The translations under genes were made by a program, and so were the position numbers. 64,000 nt of DNA from CAWKKW01 sp963850345. GTDB lineage: Bacteria; Acidobacteriota; Terriglobia; Terriglobales; Acidobacteriaceae. Below, in pieces: positions 33,033-42,198 of this stretch. The stretch's first letter is position 1. Each line of letters opens with the position of its first letter. Location of the stretch: contig CAWKKW010000003.1 of assembly GCA_963850345.1 (NCBI GenBank), positions 124,001 through 188,000 of the forward strand, in the 5' to 3' direction. A model generated the notes under the pieces. The model did not search any database, had not been told where the DNA came from, and saw only the letters and a list, made by a program, of their open reading frames with translations.

Positions 33033-34544
33033 ATGCGCAGATTCTGGATGACTACTGGATGGGCCGGTGTGGTGCTGGCGGTGTGCCTGGGCGTACCGGG
33101 GGTTTCGCAAGGGCAAGCCGCGGAAGAAACTGTAACCGTCGATGCGACGTTACCGGGAACACCGTTTCCGCACTTCTGGGAGCAGATGTTCGGATCGGGC
33201 CGGGCAGAGCTGGCGATGCGCGAGAGCTACCGCAAGGACATGCGCGCAACCAAGGAGATCACCGGCTTCGAGTATGTGCGCTTTCACGCGATCTTTCACG
33301 ATGAGCTGGGCGTGTATGACGAGGACGCGCAGGGTCATCCCGTGTACAACTTCTCGTATGTCGACCAGATCTATGACGGGCTGCTTGAGAATGGAGTCAA
33401 GCCGTATGTAGAGATCAGCTTCACTCCGCGCAAGATGGCGACGCGGCTGGATCTGCATGCGTTCTGGTACAAGCAGGTGGTGGCACCGCCGGAGTACGCG
33501 AAGTGGGATGGGCTGATCACTGCATTTGCGAAACATCTGATCGAGAGATATGGGATAGACGAAGTTTCGAAGTGGTACTTCGAGGTGTGGAACGAGCCGA
33601 ACATCGATTTCTGGACCGGGCGCCCAGCACAGGAGACATACTTCGAGTTATACGATCACACGGCGAATGCGCTGAAGGCAGTCGACCAGAAGATACGCGT
33701 CGGCGGACCGGCGACGGCGCAGGCAGCGTGGGTCGATGCGATGATCGCGCACGCGACGGAGAAGCATGTCCCGCTGGATTTTGTTTCGACGCACGTGTAT
33801 GGCAACGACACGTCTAAGGATGTGTTCGGCGACAACCGGCCGGTGGCGCCGCACCAGATGGTGTGCGCGGCAGTGGACAAGGTTCATAAGCAGATCAAGG
33901 CCTCGGCGCGGCCGGAGCTCCCCCTGTTCTGGAGCGAGTTTAACGCGACGTACATGAATGAGACGGAGCTGACGGACTCGATCTACATGGGACCGTGGAT
34001 GGCGAACACGATCCGGCAGTGCGACGGGTTGGTGACCATGATGTCGTACTGGACGTTTTCGGATGTGTTCGAAGAGCAGGGACCGGTGAAGCAGCCTTTC
34101 TACGGCGGATATGGGTTGATTGCGGCGGGTGGAATTCCGAAGCCGGCCTTCAATGTGTTCGCGCTGCTGCACGGACTGGGAGAGACACGCATCGTGGTGC
34201 CGCAAGACGATGTGCTGGTGACCAGGCGCAAAGATGGAAGCCTGGTGATCGCGGCGTGGAACCTGGTCGAGCCGAAGACGGAGGGGAAAGAAAAGACGAT
34301 TCGCATCGAGATGCGCGGGGCGAAGCCGGGAGCCCATGCGCGAGTGCGACGCGTGGATGAGCAGCACGGGAATACGATGGGCGCGTATGAGCGCATGGGG
34401 CGGCCGCGCTATCCCACGCAAAGCCAGATTCGCCAATTGCAGGCAGCGGCGAAGCCAGGAGCGGCGGAGGAGTTACCACTTACGGGCCGGGTGTTGACAC
34501 TCAAGGTGCCGCCGAGCGGGCTGGCGGTGGTGGAGATTCGGTGA
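33033..34544 (+). CDS. GH39-family glycoside hydrolase (beta-xylosidase type), secreted
   Basis: 503 residues, ATG with GAGGCGAAG upstream. Signal peptide MRRFWMTTGWAGVVLAVCLG to about SQGQA. A (beta/alpha)8 barrel with general acid WYFEVWNEPNIDFW and nucleophile LPLFWSEFNATY, the two Glu of clan GH-A family 39. A C-terminal beta domain (KDGSLVIAAWNLVEPKTEGK) completes the family architecture. It probably removes xylose from xylan or similar oligosaccharides outside the inner membrane. Stand-alone by spacing; the neighbouring serine hydrolase is divergent. Confidence 0.88.
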   Translation: MRRFWMTTGWAGVVLAVCLGVPGVSQGQAAEETVTVDATLPGTPFPHFWEQMFGSGRAELAMRESYRKDMRATKEITGFEYVRFHAIFHDELGVYDEDAQGHPVYNFSYVDQIYDGLLENGVKPYVEISFTPRKMATRLDLHAFWYKQVVAPPEYAKWDGLITAFAKHLIERYGIDEVSKWYFEVWNEPNIDFWTGRPAQETYFELYDHTANALKAVDQKIRVGGPATAQAAWVDAMIAHATEKHVPLDFVSTHVYGNDTSKDVFGDNRPVAPHQMVCAAVDKVHKQIKASARPELPLFWSEFNATYMNETELTDSIYMGPWMANTIRQCDGLVTMMSYWTFSDVFEEQGPVKQPFYGGYGLIAAGGIPKPAFNVFALLHGLGETRIVVPQDDVLVTRRKDGSLVIAAWNLVEPKTEGKEKTIRIEMRGAKPGAHARVRRVDEQHGNTMGAYERMGRPRYPTQSQIRQLQAAAKPGAAEELPLTGRVLTLKVPPSGLAVVEIR

Positions 34545-34713
34545 ACGTCGCGGGGGGGAAATCGGATCCTGTTTGAGGCACCATAGGGTTCAATATCAAG
34601 ATCACGGCGATGTCGAAAATATGGGCCGATCCGGTATGATTTTGCAGAGTCGGGTACTGTTCGAGGCTCCCCCTGTAGAGCACTTCACTACTTAGGTTTG
34701 TGAGGACCTTCTT

Positions 34714-36762
34714 ATGGCGACCCACCCGTTATTTCGGGAGTCGAAGAGTTCGTCTGCAACGAAGTTCTGGATTCCCGGGCTGTTTGTACTGACCTTGGCC
34801 ACGTTGTGGGTGACGGGCGCGCTAGGCCGTTCGTTTGTGTCGACCTACCTGCCGCACGGATTCTGTTTTCTATGGAATCGCACCCTACTCTGGACGCACC
34901 TGATTTCGGATGTGGTGATTGCCCTCTCGTACCTGGCGATCTCAACTACTTTGATCGTGCTGGTGTTGAAGGCGCGTGGAGAGATTCCATTCAGCTGGAT
35001 GTTTCTGGCGTTTGGCGCTTTTATCGTGGCCTGCGGCGCGACCCACCTGATGGAAGTGATCACGCTGTGGAAGCCGATCTACTGGCTCTCGGCAAACGTG
35101 AAAGTGGTGACGGCGATTGCGTCGTTGAGCACGGCGGTGGCGTTGCCTGCGCTCATGCCTTCCATCCTTGGGGTGTTGCATTCGGCACGGCTCTCCGAGG
35201 GTCGGCGAATGGAACTCGAGGCGGCGCAAGCCGTGTTACAGGGCGAGGTGGAGACGCGGGGCCAGACGCTCGAAAAGCTGGCCTACGATATCGCGGCACG
35301 TAATCGCGAACTGGAAGATAGCCGGCTGCGTCTGCTGATCACGCTGAGAAGTATCGGCGATGCGGTGATTGCCACCAATGCCGAGGGCAACATCACATTT
35401 ATGAATGGCGTTGCCGAGCAGTTGACCGGCTGGAATCTGCACGAAGCAGAGGGACTGCAGTTAACCGAAGTCTTCCACATCGTGAACGAGGAGACGCACG
35501 CGCCGGTCGAGAATCCTGTGACCAAGGTGCGACGGTCATTGCAGGTAGTGGGCTTGGCGAACCATACGCTGCTGATTCGTCGGGATGGGCAGGAGATTCA
35601 CATTGACGACAGTGGATCGCCCATCCTGGACACGGATGGAAAGCTTACGGGAATCATTCTGATCTTTCGGGACATTTCCGAAAAGCGGCGAGCGGAAGAA
35701 GCACGCATGCTGCTGGCGTCGATCGTCGATTCGTCAGAGGATGCGATTGTCTCGCGTGATCTCAAGGGCGCAATTACCAGTTGGAATCGCGGCGCGACGA
35801 ATCTTTATGGCTATTCGGCGCACGAGGTGATCGGCAAGCAGATGGAGCTCGGGCCGGACCAGGAAGATGGATCGGGACCGGCGAATGGGACCGCGGTAAT
35901 GGGACAGCGATTGCAGCACATGGAAAGTCGGCGCACGACCAAGGATGGTCGGGCGATCGATGTATCACTGACGATTTCACCCGTGTATAACGCGGCGGGA
36001 GAACTGGTAGGCACGGCCACGATCGGGCGCGACGTGACCTTGCAGAAGCAGACGGAAGAAGCATTGCGCACGTCAGAGAAGCTGGCGGCGACGGGCAGGC
36101 TGGCGGCGGCGATCTCGCACGAGATCAACAATCCGCTCGAAGCCGTGATGAACCTGATCTACCTCATCGATGCGGAGAGCCAGTCCTTCCCGGAACTGAA
36201 CGCGTACGCGGCGAAGGCACAGGAAGAGCTACGGCGGGTGGCTCACATTACACGGCAGACGCTCGCGTTTTACCGCGAGACTTCGAAGCCGCACGAAGTG
36301 GATCTGCATGAAGTGGCGAGCGGAATTCTGGACATCTACCAGCGTGAGATCCAAGGGAGATCGCTCACGGCGCATCTGAACCTTGCGCCGGGCTCGAAGG
36401 TGGAAGGATTTCCAGGCGAGTTGCGGCAGGTATTTTCGAACCTGATTCGCAATGCCATTGAAGCGGTTCCGGACGGGGGCGAACTCTGGATTGAGGGCAG
36501 CCAGGACGGCGACGGTTTCCTGTGCGTGTCCGTAGTGGACTCAGGACCGGGCATTCCGCAGGAATCTCAGCGCAGGATCTTCGACCCGTTCTATACAACC
36601 AAGGGAGCGAATGGCACAGGCCTGGGACTGTGGGTGAGCCTGGGGATTGTGCAGAAGCATGGGGGCAGACTGGCGGTGGTGAGCCCTGTGCCGGGTCAGG
36701 CACGCGGAGCACAATTCACGGTAAGGATTCCCACGCGATTCCAGAACCACAACCAAGCGTGA
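34714..36762 (+). CDS. Ethylene-receptor-like sensor histidine kinase with PAS domains
   Basis: 682 residues, GAGGA before the ATG. Residues 20-140: three membrane helices matching the plant ethylene-binding domain: LISDVVIALSYLAI (helix 1, Asp66 and Tyr73) and FGAFIVACGATHLMEV (helix 2, Cys107 and His111, the copper ligands). A coiled coil follows at about 160-205. Two PAS domains (about 205-320 and 335-450) precede the kinase: H469 in AAAISHEINNPLEAVMNLIY, N box FSNLIRNAIEAV, G1 DSGPGIP, G2 GTGLGLW. No receiver domain. A membrane sensor that would phosphorylate a separate response regulator (not seen here). Cyanobacterial relatives bind ethylene. Confidence 0.9.
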   Translation: MATHPLFRESKSSSATKFWIPGLFVLTLATLWVTGALGRSFVSTYLPHGFCFLWNRTLLWTHLISDVVIALSYLAISTTLIVLVLKARGEIPFSWMFLAFGAFIVACGATHLMEVITLWKPIYWLSANVKVVTAIASLSTAVALPALMPSILGVLHSARLSEGRRMELEAAQAVLQGEVETRGQTLEKLAYDIAARNRELEDSRLRLLITLRSIGDAVIATNAEGNITFMNGVAEQLTGWNLHEAEGLQLTEVFHIVNEETHAPVENPVTKVRRSLQVVGLANHTLLIRRDGQEIHIDDSGSPILDTDGKLTGIILIFRDISEKRRAEEARMLLASIVDSSEDAIVSRDLKGAITSWNRGATNLYGYSAHEVIGKQMELGPDQEDGSGPANGTAVMGQRLQHMESRRTTKDGRAIDVSLTISPVYNAAGELVGTATIGRDVTLQKQTEEALRTSEKLAATGRLAAAISHEINNPLEAVMNLIYLIDAESQSFPELNAYAAKAQEELRRVAHITRQTLAFYRETSKPHEVDLHEVASGILDIYQREIQGRSLTAHLNLAPGSKVEGFPGELRQVFSNLIRNAIEAVPDGGELWIEGSQDGDGFLCVSVVDSGPGIPQESQRRIFDPFYTTKGANGTGLGLWVSLGIVQKHGGRLAVVSPVPGQARGAQFTVRIPTRFQNHNQA

Positions 36763-36793
36763 TGGCGAAAGGCTTCCAGCGGATGCGGGCAGC

Positions 36794-37969
36794 ATGACGT
36801 CGCTGCCGTTAGCGCAGTTTGACGCGGTGGTGATCGGGGCCGGAGCCGCCGGCCTGATGTGCGCCATGGAGGCGGGCAAGCGCGGACTGCGGGTTGCGCT
36901 GCTGGATCACGCCGACCGGGCAGGCAAAAAGATTCTGATCTCGGGTGGCGGCCGGTGCAACTTCACCAACGTGCACACGCGGCCTGAAAATTTCCTTTCC
37001 GGCAACCCACACTTTGCGAAGTCAGCACTGGCGAGGTACACACCCGCGGACTTTATCGCGCTGGTCGAGAAGCACCACATCGCATACCACGAGAAGACGC
37101 TGGGGCAGCTCTTCTGCGACGGATCAGCACAGCAGATCGTGACCATGTTACTGGCCGAGTGCGCCGAGGCAGGGGTGGAGCTGTTCTTGAACACGGCGGT
37201 ACGCGCGGTGGAGCACGCGGATGGGTTCACGCTGCGAACGGAGCAGCAGGTATTTCGTGCGCCGCGTGTGGTGATTGCGACCGGCGGGCTGTCGATACCG
37301 AAGATGGGTGCGAGTGGATTCGGCTACGAGGTTGCGCGGCAGTTCGGGATCGCGATTCGAGAGTGCAGGCCGGCGTTGGTGCCGCTGGTGTTGAGCGCGG
37401 CGGACTGCAAACGGATCTGCGATTTGAGCGGTGTGTCGGCCAAGGTAACGGCTGCGGTGGGCAAGCGGCAATTTCGGGAAAAGCTGCTGATCACGCATCG
37501 CGGATTGAGCGGGCCGGCGGTTCTGCAGATCTCGTCGTATTGGCAGGGTGAGCGGGTGTTGATCGATTGGGCGCCGGAGCAGCGAGTGTTCGCCCAGATG
37601 CTGGCGTCGCCTGCGGGGCGGGATCGAGCGGCGGTTAAGTTGGCTCTGCGCAATCGGCTCTCGGCCCGACTGGGCGATCGGCTGGTGGAGATGGCGGAAC
37701 CGGGATCGTGGAGCAATCGCGCGCTGGAGGAACTCGAAGACCGGCTGCATCGGTGGGAGTTTTTGCCGGTGGGCACCGAGGGGTACGAGAAGGCGGAGGT
37801 CACGGCCGGGGGTGTGGACACAAAGGAACTCTCGGCGAAGACGATGGAGTGCGCGCGTGTGCCGGGCTTGTACTTCATCGGCGAGGTCGTGGATGTGACC
37901 GGGCACCTGGGCGGCTTCAATTTCCAGTGGGCGTGGGCTTCGGGAGCGGCGGCGGGACGGGCGCTTTGA
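36794..37969 (+). CDS. HI0933/YhiN-type FAD-dependent flavoprotein
   Basis: 391 residues. FAD loop AVVIGAGAAGLMCAMEAGKR, the family signature KILISGGGRCNFTNVH, and the conserved late stretch YFIGEVVDVTGHLGGFNFQW. This is the BaiN/HI0933 group of flavoproteins; its physiological reaction is not known, though one gut-bacterial member reduces bile acids. Its start lies 31 bases after the kinase, so they may be cotranscribed. Cytosolic; length normal. Confidence 0.9.
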   Translation: MTSLPLAQFDAVVIGAGAAGLMCAMEAGKRGLRVALLDHADRAGKKILISGGGRCNFTNVHTRPENFLSGNPHFAKSALARYTPADFIALVEKHHIAYHEKTLGQLFCDGSAQQIVTMLLAECAEAGVELFLNTAVRAVEHADGFTLRTEQQVFRAPRVVIATGGLSIPKMGASGFGYEVARQFGIAIRECRPALVPLVLSAADCKRICDLSGVSAKVTAAVGKRQFREKLLITHRGLSGPAVLQISSYWQGERVLIDWAPEQRVFAQMLASPAGRDRAAVKLALRNRLSARLGDRLVEMAEPGSWSNRALEELEDRLHRWEFLPVGTEGYEKAEVTAGGVDTKELSAKTMECARVPGLYFIGEVVDVTGHLGGFNFQWAWASGAAAGRAL

Positions 37970-38178
37970 GCTGAACCTGCGGGGGAAACATCCTGGTTAC
38001 ACAGGCGTGTTCCGTGCTGCGAGTTTGGCATGGATAACAAATTTCCGCACAGGATTGTGCTCTGTTACAAATCGGGCCAATCGACGCCGCTCTCGACGCA
38101 TGTGAGGGTTACGGCGACACATTGAGGACAACCAGGGCAGTCGCACCGGCGCATCTCATCAGCCAGGAGAGGTGCGAT

Positions 38179-39282
38179 ATGGAGCGGCGGCATTTTCTAA
38201 CAGGATTGACAGCGGCGGGTTTGGCGACTCCCCTGGCGAAGGCATGGCCCACCGGGCAAGAGGCAACCACGACAGCCGAAGCGACGAATCTGCCGCGAGC
38301 TCAATCGGCCGGCGTGATGAAGGGCGACATGCTCTACCGGCAGTTAGGCAAGACAGGCGAACAGGTTTCGGCGATCGGTTTGGGCGGCTCGCACGTGGCG
38401 AAGCCGGGGATCGATGAGGCCACGACGATCAAGCTGATTCAATCGGCGCTCGATCGCGGTTTGAACTTCATGGACAACTCGTGGGACTACAACGAAGGCC
38501 AGAGCGAGATGCGCATGGGGAAGGCGTTGTCGCAGGGCGGCTATCGGCAAAAGGCCTTCCTGATGACCAAGATCGATGGGCGTACGAAGGAAGTGGCCAC
38601 GCGGCAGATCGAAGATTCGCTGGAGCGGTTGAAGACCGATCACATCGACCTGCTGCAGCATCACGAGGTGCTGCGTTTTGATGATCCGGATCGCATCTTC
38701 GCCAACGGCGGAGCGATGGAGGCAGTGCTGGCGGCCAAGCAGGCCGGCAAGATTCGCTACATAGGGTTCACCGGACACAAGGATCCGCACGTGCACCTGT
38801 ACATGCTGGAGGTGGCAGCCAAGCACGGCTTCCATTTCGACACAGCGCAGATGCCGCTGAACGTGATGGACGCGCACTTCAGGAGCTTCGCGCAACTGGT
38901 GGTGCCCAAGCTGGTGGAGCAGCAGGTTGGCGTGCTGGGAATGAAGCCGATGGGCGGCGGGGACGGAATCATTCTCAAGAGCAACACGGCAAGCGCGATC
39001 GAGTGTCTGCACTACGCGTTGAATCTTCCGACTTCAGTGGTGATCACGGGGATCGACAAGCCGGAGCGGCTTGACCAGGTGTTTGAAGCGGTAAAGAGCT
39101 TCAAGCTGATGGAGCCGCAGCAGGTGGCCGCGCTGATCGCGAAGACGGAGGAGGTAGCGAAGACGGGGCAGTATGAGCTCTTCAAGACCACTTCGCACTT
39201 CGACACGACAGCGAAACATCCGGACTGGCTGGGTGGCGATACGCCGAACGTACAAAAGCTGGCTCCACAAAACGCGGGATAG
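38179..39282 (+). CDS. Aldo/keto reductase with Tat signal
   Basis: 367 residues from the ATG at 38179 (GGAGAGG upstream). The N terminus MERRHFLTGLTAAG carries a twin-arginine motif (RRHFL) and a hydrophobic patch, so it is likely exported by Tat. The AKR barrel starts near LGKTGEQVSAIGLGGSHVAK. The catalytic tetrad is visible as D and Y of FMDNSWDYNEG, K of FLMTKIDGR, and H of DLLQHHEVL. NADPH is usually used; a Tat-exported AKR is uncommon because cofactor would be needed in the periplasm, but such proteins are common in acidobacteria. Substrate unknown. Confidence 0.88.
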   Translation: MERRHFLTGLTAAGLATPLAKAWPTGQEATTTAEATNLPRAQSAGVMKGDMLYRQLGKTGEQVSAIGLGGSHVAKPGIDEATTIKLIQSALDRGLNFMDNSWDYNEGQSEMRMGKALSQGGYRQKAFLMTKIDGRTKEVATRQIEDSLERLKTDHIDLLQHHEVLRFDDPDRIFANGGAMEAVLAAKQAGKIRYIGFTGHKDPHVHLYMLEVAAKHGFHFDTAQMPLNVMDAHFRSFAQLVVPKLVEQQVGVLGMKPMGGGDGIILKSNTASAIECLHYALNLPTSVVITGIDKPERLDQVFEAVKSFKLMEPQQVAALIAKTEEVAKTGQYELFKTTSHFDTTAKHPDWLGGDTPNVQKLAPQNAG

Positions 39283-39297
39283 CCGCGGAGGAGCGGC

Positions 39298-39771
39298 TCA
39301 GGCCAGCGACTTTCTCATTCTCACGAATTCGGAGGGGAGGGTAATCGACTCGACGTGGACCGGTTCCCTCCCCAATTCGCGATAGCCTGCGCGGCGGTAG
39401 AGTGGCAGCAATTCAGGACGCAGGCTGAGGACAAGAATTTCAGCGGCAAGGCAGCCTGCCTCGCGCAGAAGAGCTTCGCCGGCGGTCATCAGGGCACTGC
39501 CGATACCCTGCCCCTGCGACTCTGGTTCGACGGCGAGGAGGCCGAGGTAGCCGTAGTCGCCGCGAAGTTCGTAGAACATGCAGCCTTGGGCGACGCCATC
39601 CACTTCGGCGATCAGAAAGGCGCCGCGGCCGGCGAGATCTTCGAATTCGGGTGTGTCGATGCGGTCGCCTCCCGCCTTGAAGGTGCGTTCAACGATGAAT
39701 GCGCGGTTAATCAGGGCAATGAGCTGGGGGTAGTCGCCTGGGGTGGCTGTACGGAAGGAGCGGGGTGCCAT
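39298..39771 (-). CDS. GNAT-family N-acetyltransferase
   Basis: 157 residues from the ATG at 39771 (39801 is the alternative, with a 10-residue addition). MAPRSFRTATPGDYPQLIAL starts a standard GNAT domain, and the acetyl-CoA loop is YLGLLAVEPESQGQGIGSAL (Q/RxxGxG/A). The C-terminal GYRELGREPV is typical. Substrate not predictable. It is convergent with the aldo/keto reductase. Confidence 0.85.
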   Translation of the reverse strand: MAPRSFRTATPGDYPQLIALINRAFIVERTFKAGGDRIDTPEFEDLAGRGAFLIAEVDGVAQGCMFYELRGDYGYLGLLAVEPESQGQGIGSALMTAGEALLREAGCLAAEILVLSLRPELLPLYRRAGYRELGREPVHVESITLPSEFVRMRKSLA

Positions 39772-39908
39772 TAGGCCATTGTAAATAGCGGCTGAAGGCA
39801 TCGAAGCAGGGTCTGGCGCGGAGAGGTTGCACGAATGGACAGCACGCCCGGTAGAATCGAGATTGGGCCTGAGATTGAGATCAGGAGCCAGACGAGACCC
39901 TGCACACT

Positions 39909-40841
39909 ATGAGCACACCCTTGCAAAGTGTTTTGACCGACGCCATTGGAGTCGCCGCACGTGATGCGGGACTGGTGGTACTTTCCGCCGACGCGGGCAG
40001 CGATTACAACGGCAAGCCGACGGCGAGTTTTCGCCTCGCACTGAGCCCGGACGCACCGCCGGTGAAGACGCTGCAGCTTGAGCTGAGCGATGCCTTCGAC
40101 TTTCACAAGGCCGACCTGATGCCGGCCATGACCTCGCACCTTCGAGAGGCGGCCAAGCGGCTGAAGAATCCGCGGCCGGATGCGTATGTGACACTGGCCG
40201 GGCTACCGCTGAGCTTCAACGAGTTCAAGTGGCCGTTTCACCGTTCGACGTCGGGTTCCGACACCTACATCGTGCACGGAGTGGCCCACCTGGAAGATGG
40301 CGGACCGGCGGTGCTGCATGCCAAGCTATCTGCAAGCATGACGGTTACATTTGCGGAGATCGTCCCGGCTCCGGAGCAGCCGTACGCGGAGACGTTCATC
40401 TACAACGCGGTGCGGAAGACGCTCGACCAGGGACAGTTGGAGTTGCTGAAGAGCGGCAACCGGCAGCCGGTTCCAGTGACGACGCGGTATTACAGCCGCT
40501 GGCAGAAGAAGTTCTTTTTCGCCGATACCACGCCGGAGACGCGGGCAGAGTTCCTCGCACTGAAGGTCTACTGGCTATCGGGTGTGCTGGGCGGAAGCGA
40601 GCCGGTGTGGATTGCGGATCCGCGCGATGCCCAGTATCTGAACACGACGGCAGAAGAGTTGGTGCAGATGGCGGGCGAGGTGGGGAAGCAAGGGCTGCTG
40701 ACGCTCAAGGACGACTATGCCGCGGCCACTTCCAAACTGATGGAGCGGGCAGAGGAGTACAAGAGTAAGCTGCAGGCCGCGCTGGCCACGACAAAGCCAA
40801 CCTTCAACGAAGAGATGCGGGCCGGCCACACGAATATGTAG
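39909..40841 (+). CDS. Hypothetical protein of about 310 residues
   Basis: 310 residues with no signal peptide or membrane segment. Visible parts: DAGSDYNGKPTASFRLALSP near residue 28, TLQLELSDAFDFHKADLMPA, then YVTLAGLPLSFNEFKWPFHR, and a helical C terminus (LKDDYAAATSKLMERAEEYK). I do not recognise the family. It is bounded by a strong bidirectional terminator and convergent with the TM2 gene. Codon use matches the host, so a real gene of unknown function. Confidence 0.65.
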   Translation: MSTPLQSVLTDAIGVAARDAGLVVLSADAGSDYNGKPTASFRLALSPDAPPVKTLQLELSDAFDFHKADLMPAMTSHLREAAKRLKNPRPDAYVTLAGLPLSFNEFKWPFHRSTSGSDTYIVHGVAHLEDGGPAVLHAKLSASMTVTFAEIVPAPEQPYAETFIYNAVRKTLDQGQLELLKSGNRQPVPVTTRYYSRWQKKFFFADTTPETRAEFLALKVYWLSGVLGGSEPVWIADPRDAQYLNTTAEELVQMAGEVGKQGLLTLKDDYAAATSKLMERAEEYKSKLQAALATTKPTFNEEMRAGHTNM

Positions 40842-40852
40842 ACGACCGAGAC

Positions 40853-40902
40853 AAAAAAAGCCAGGCAGCAGGATGGGTTGATCCTGCTGGCCTGGCTTTT
40901 TC
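40853..40902. terminator. Bidirectional terminator
   Basis: A-tract, then stem AAAAGCCAGGC(A)GCAGGAT, loop GGGTTG, and ATCCTGCTGGCCTGGCTTTTT, so a T-tract follows on both strands. It separates convergent genes ending at 40841 and 40902. Confidence 0.9.
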
Positions 40903-41348
40903 TATCTAGCAGAGAACGAAATGGTGGTGGCTCCGAGGGCCTTACCACACTTGCCGCAGAAATTGACGGTGGTCGGATTGGAGTGGCCGCAGCCAGCGCA
41001 GATCACTTGAGGCGACGCAGCGAGTGCCGAATCGGCCGGGCCAAAGACGCCGAGCTGGGTCGCGATCGCGATGGCCTGTTCCTGATTGAAACGGCGCACG
41101 CGTTCGGGCATGAAGAAGGCTTCGATGAGCCCGGCGATGGCGGAGAAGCCGGTAACGCTCAGGACGCAATAGAAGATGCCGAGGCCGATGCGGCGCAGGT
41201 AGAAATGATGGGCGCCGAAGACGCCGAGAAAGACAGCCAGCAGAACTCCGACGACTTCGTCTTTCTGCACCAGAGAGAACTGCGTGTAAAAGGCAGCGCG
41301 TTGCTGATCGTTCATGCTGTCTGGATACATGGGCTGAAACGCGGCCAT
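40902..41348 (-). CDS. TM2-domain protein with C-terminal zinc ribbon
   Basis: 148 residues from the ATG at 41348 (GGGAG upstream). Residues 25-95: KDEVVGVLLAVFLGVFGAHH with FYLRRIGLGIFYCVLSVTG, then AGLIEAFFMPERVRRFN: two membrane helices with the conserved short turn (GxHxFY) of TM2 proteins. The end is a zinc ribbon (CAGCGHSNPTTVNFCGKCGK). TM2 proteins are small membrane proteins of mostly unknown function. The frame is open upstream to 41498 with no ribosome site. Confidence 0.85.
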   Translation of the reverse strand: MAAFQPMYPDSMNDQQRAAFYTQFSLVQKDEVVGVLLAVFLGVFGAHHFYLRRIGLGIFYCVLSVTGFSAIAGLIEAFFMPERVRRFNQEQAIAIATQLGVFGPADSALAASPQVICAGCGHSNPTTVNFCGKCGKALGATTISFSAR

Positions 41349-41587
41349 GGTCTTGCTCCCATTCCAACAGAAGTGCGTTATTAGGATACGCAGGTCAGGG
41401 GCGGGCGGTTCCCTGCCGGGGTTGGAAGTCGTGTAGGTGAGGGCGGGACAGGGCCGGACGGGTCTGGTGACATCTTTCCGGCCCTGCGTGCGCTGCATTG
41501 AGGAAGGGGACCGCAGTCACGGTCGAGTGCAGCAGGTTTGAGACTTTTGGTCGCGCGTCGACACAGGCTGATTTGCGCGCGGGAAAA

Positions 41588-41743
41588 TCAGGGCAACAAT
41601 GGGGCCCAATTCTGGGGGCGCGCTTGCGCTCCTGAGTTGTTGCAATGGTGGAGTGCGGCTGCGTGTGCCTGGGGCGTGCGGAAGATCCACGTGGCCGAGA
41701 GAAGCAGCAATATGAGGAGCGCGATGCGACAGACCGTGATCAT
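41588..41743 (-). CDS. Small secreted or membrane protein of 51 residues
   Basis: The ATG at 41743 has CAGGAG seven bases upstream, an ideal ribosome site, opening a 51-codon frame (MITVCRIALLILLLLSATWI, then FRTPQAHAAALHHCNNSGAQ). The first 20 residues are strongly hydrophobic and end before an AHA-A motif that could be cleaved by signal peptidase, leaving about 23 residues with a single Cys. No homologue is recalled. It lies alone in a gap of about 600 bases between the TM2 gene and the small membrane gene at 41945. Confidence 0.5.
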   Translation of the reverse strand: MITVCRIALLILLLLSATWIFRTPQAHAAALHHCNNSGAQARPQNWAPLLP

Positions 41744-41944
41744 GACGAACTCCTGAAGCACGTGCAGCGATCCCGGGTGGGCGCGCGATCTGATTTCCGA
41801 AGCGCGCCGAACTCAGATTCTTACAAGGAAGACGATAGCGCCGGAGCGGGGCGCAGTTGTCACACGGTTATCCACGACTTGTAAGAAGGTTGTCAGAGTT
41901 TCGGCGCACGGGCGTAGGCTGAGCGGGAGACTTCGAGGGAGAAC

Positions 41945-42148
41945 GTGGAATTCATTACGAGCGCGATCATTGGATTCTTTTTTGGATTTGGGCTGGGGGC
42001 GGGGTGTTCGCTGGCGGTGATGTATTCGATTTACAACGGCGGGTACCGCAAGGCGCTGGAAGATTCGCTACGGGAGGAAAAGTCGGAGCGCTACACACGC
42101 TTGTATGCCAAGGCACGGCTGCGGATAGAGAACGAAGGTTTGCGGTGA
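41945..42148 (+). CDS. Small membrane protein
   Basis: 67 residues from a GTG with GAGGGAGA upstream. One or two membrane passes (SAIIGFFFGFGLGAGCSLAV) with glycines and a following charged, helical cytosolic tail (KALEDSLREEKSERYTRLYA). It looks like a small membrane anchor. Convergent with fhs. No family known to me. Confidence 0.6.
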   Translation: MEFITSAIIGFFFGFGLGAGCSLAVMYSIYNGGYRKALEDSLREEKSERYTRLYAKARLRIENEGLR

Positions 42149-42198
42149 CGGCTTTGCGACGCATTGTCTTGGTGAGTTTTCGGGCGCGCTCATCCGGG

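Noticed and set aside
33648..34436. 262-codon open frame on the minus strand
   Set aside because: Antisense to the GH39 gene, with His/Arg-rich shadow composition.
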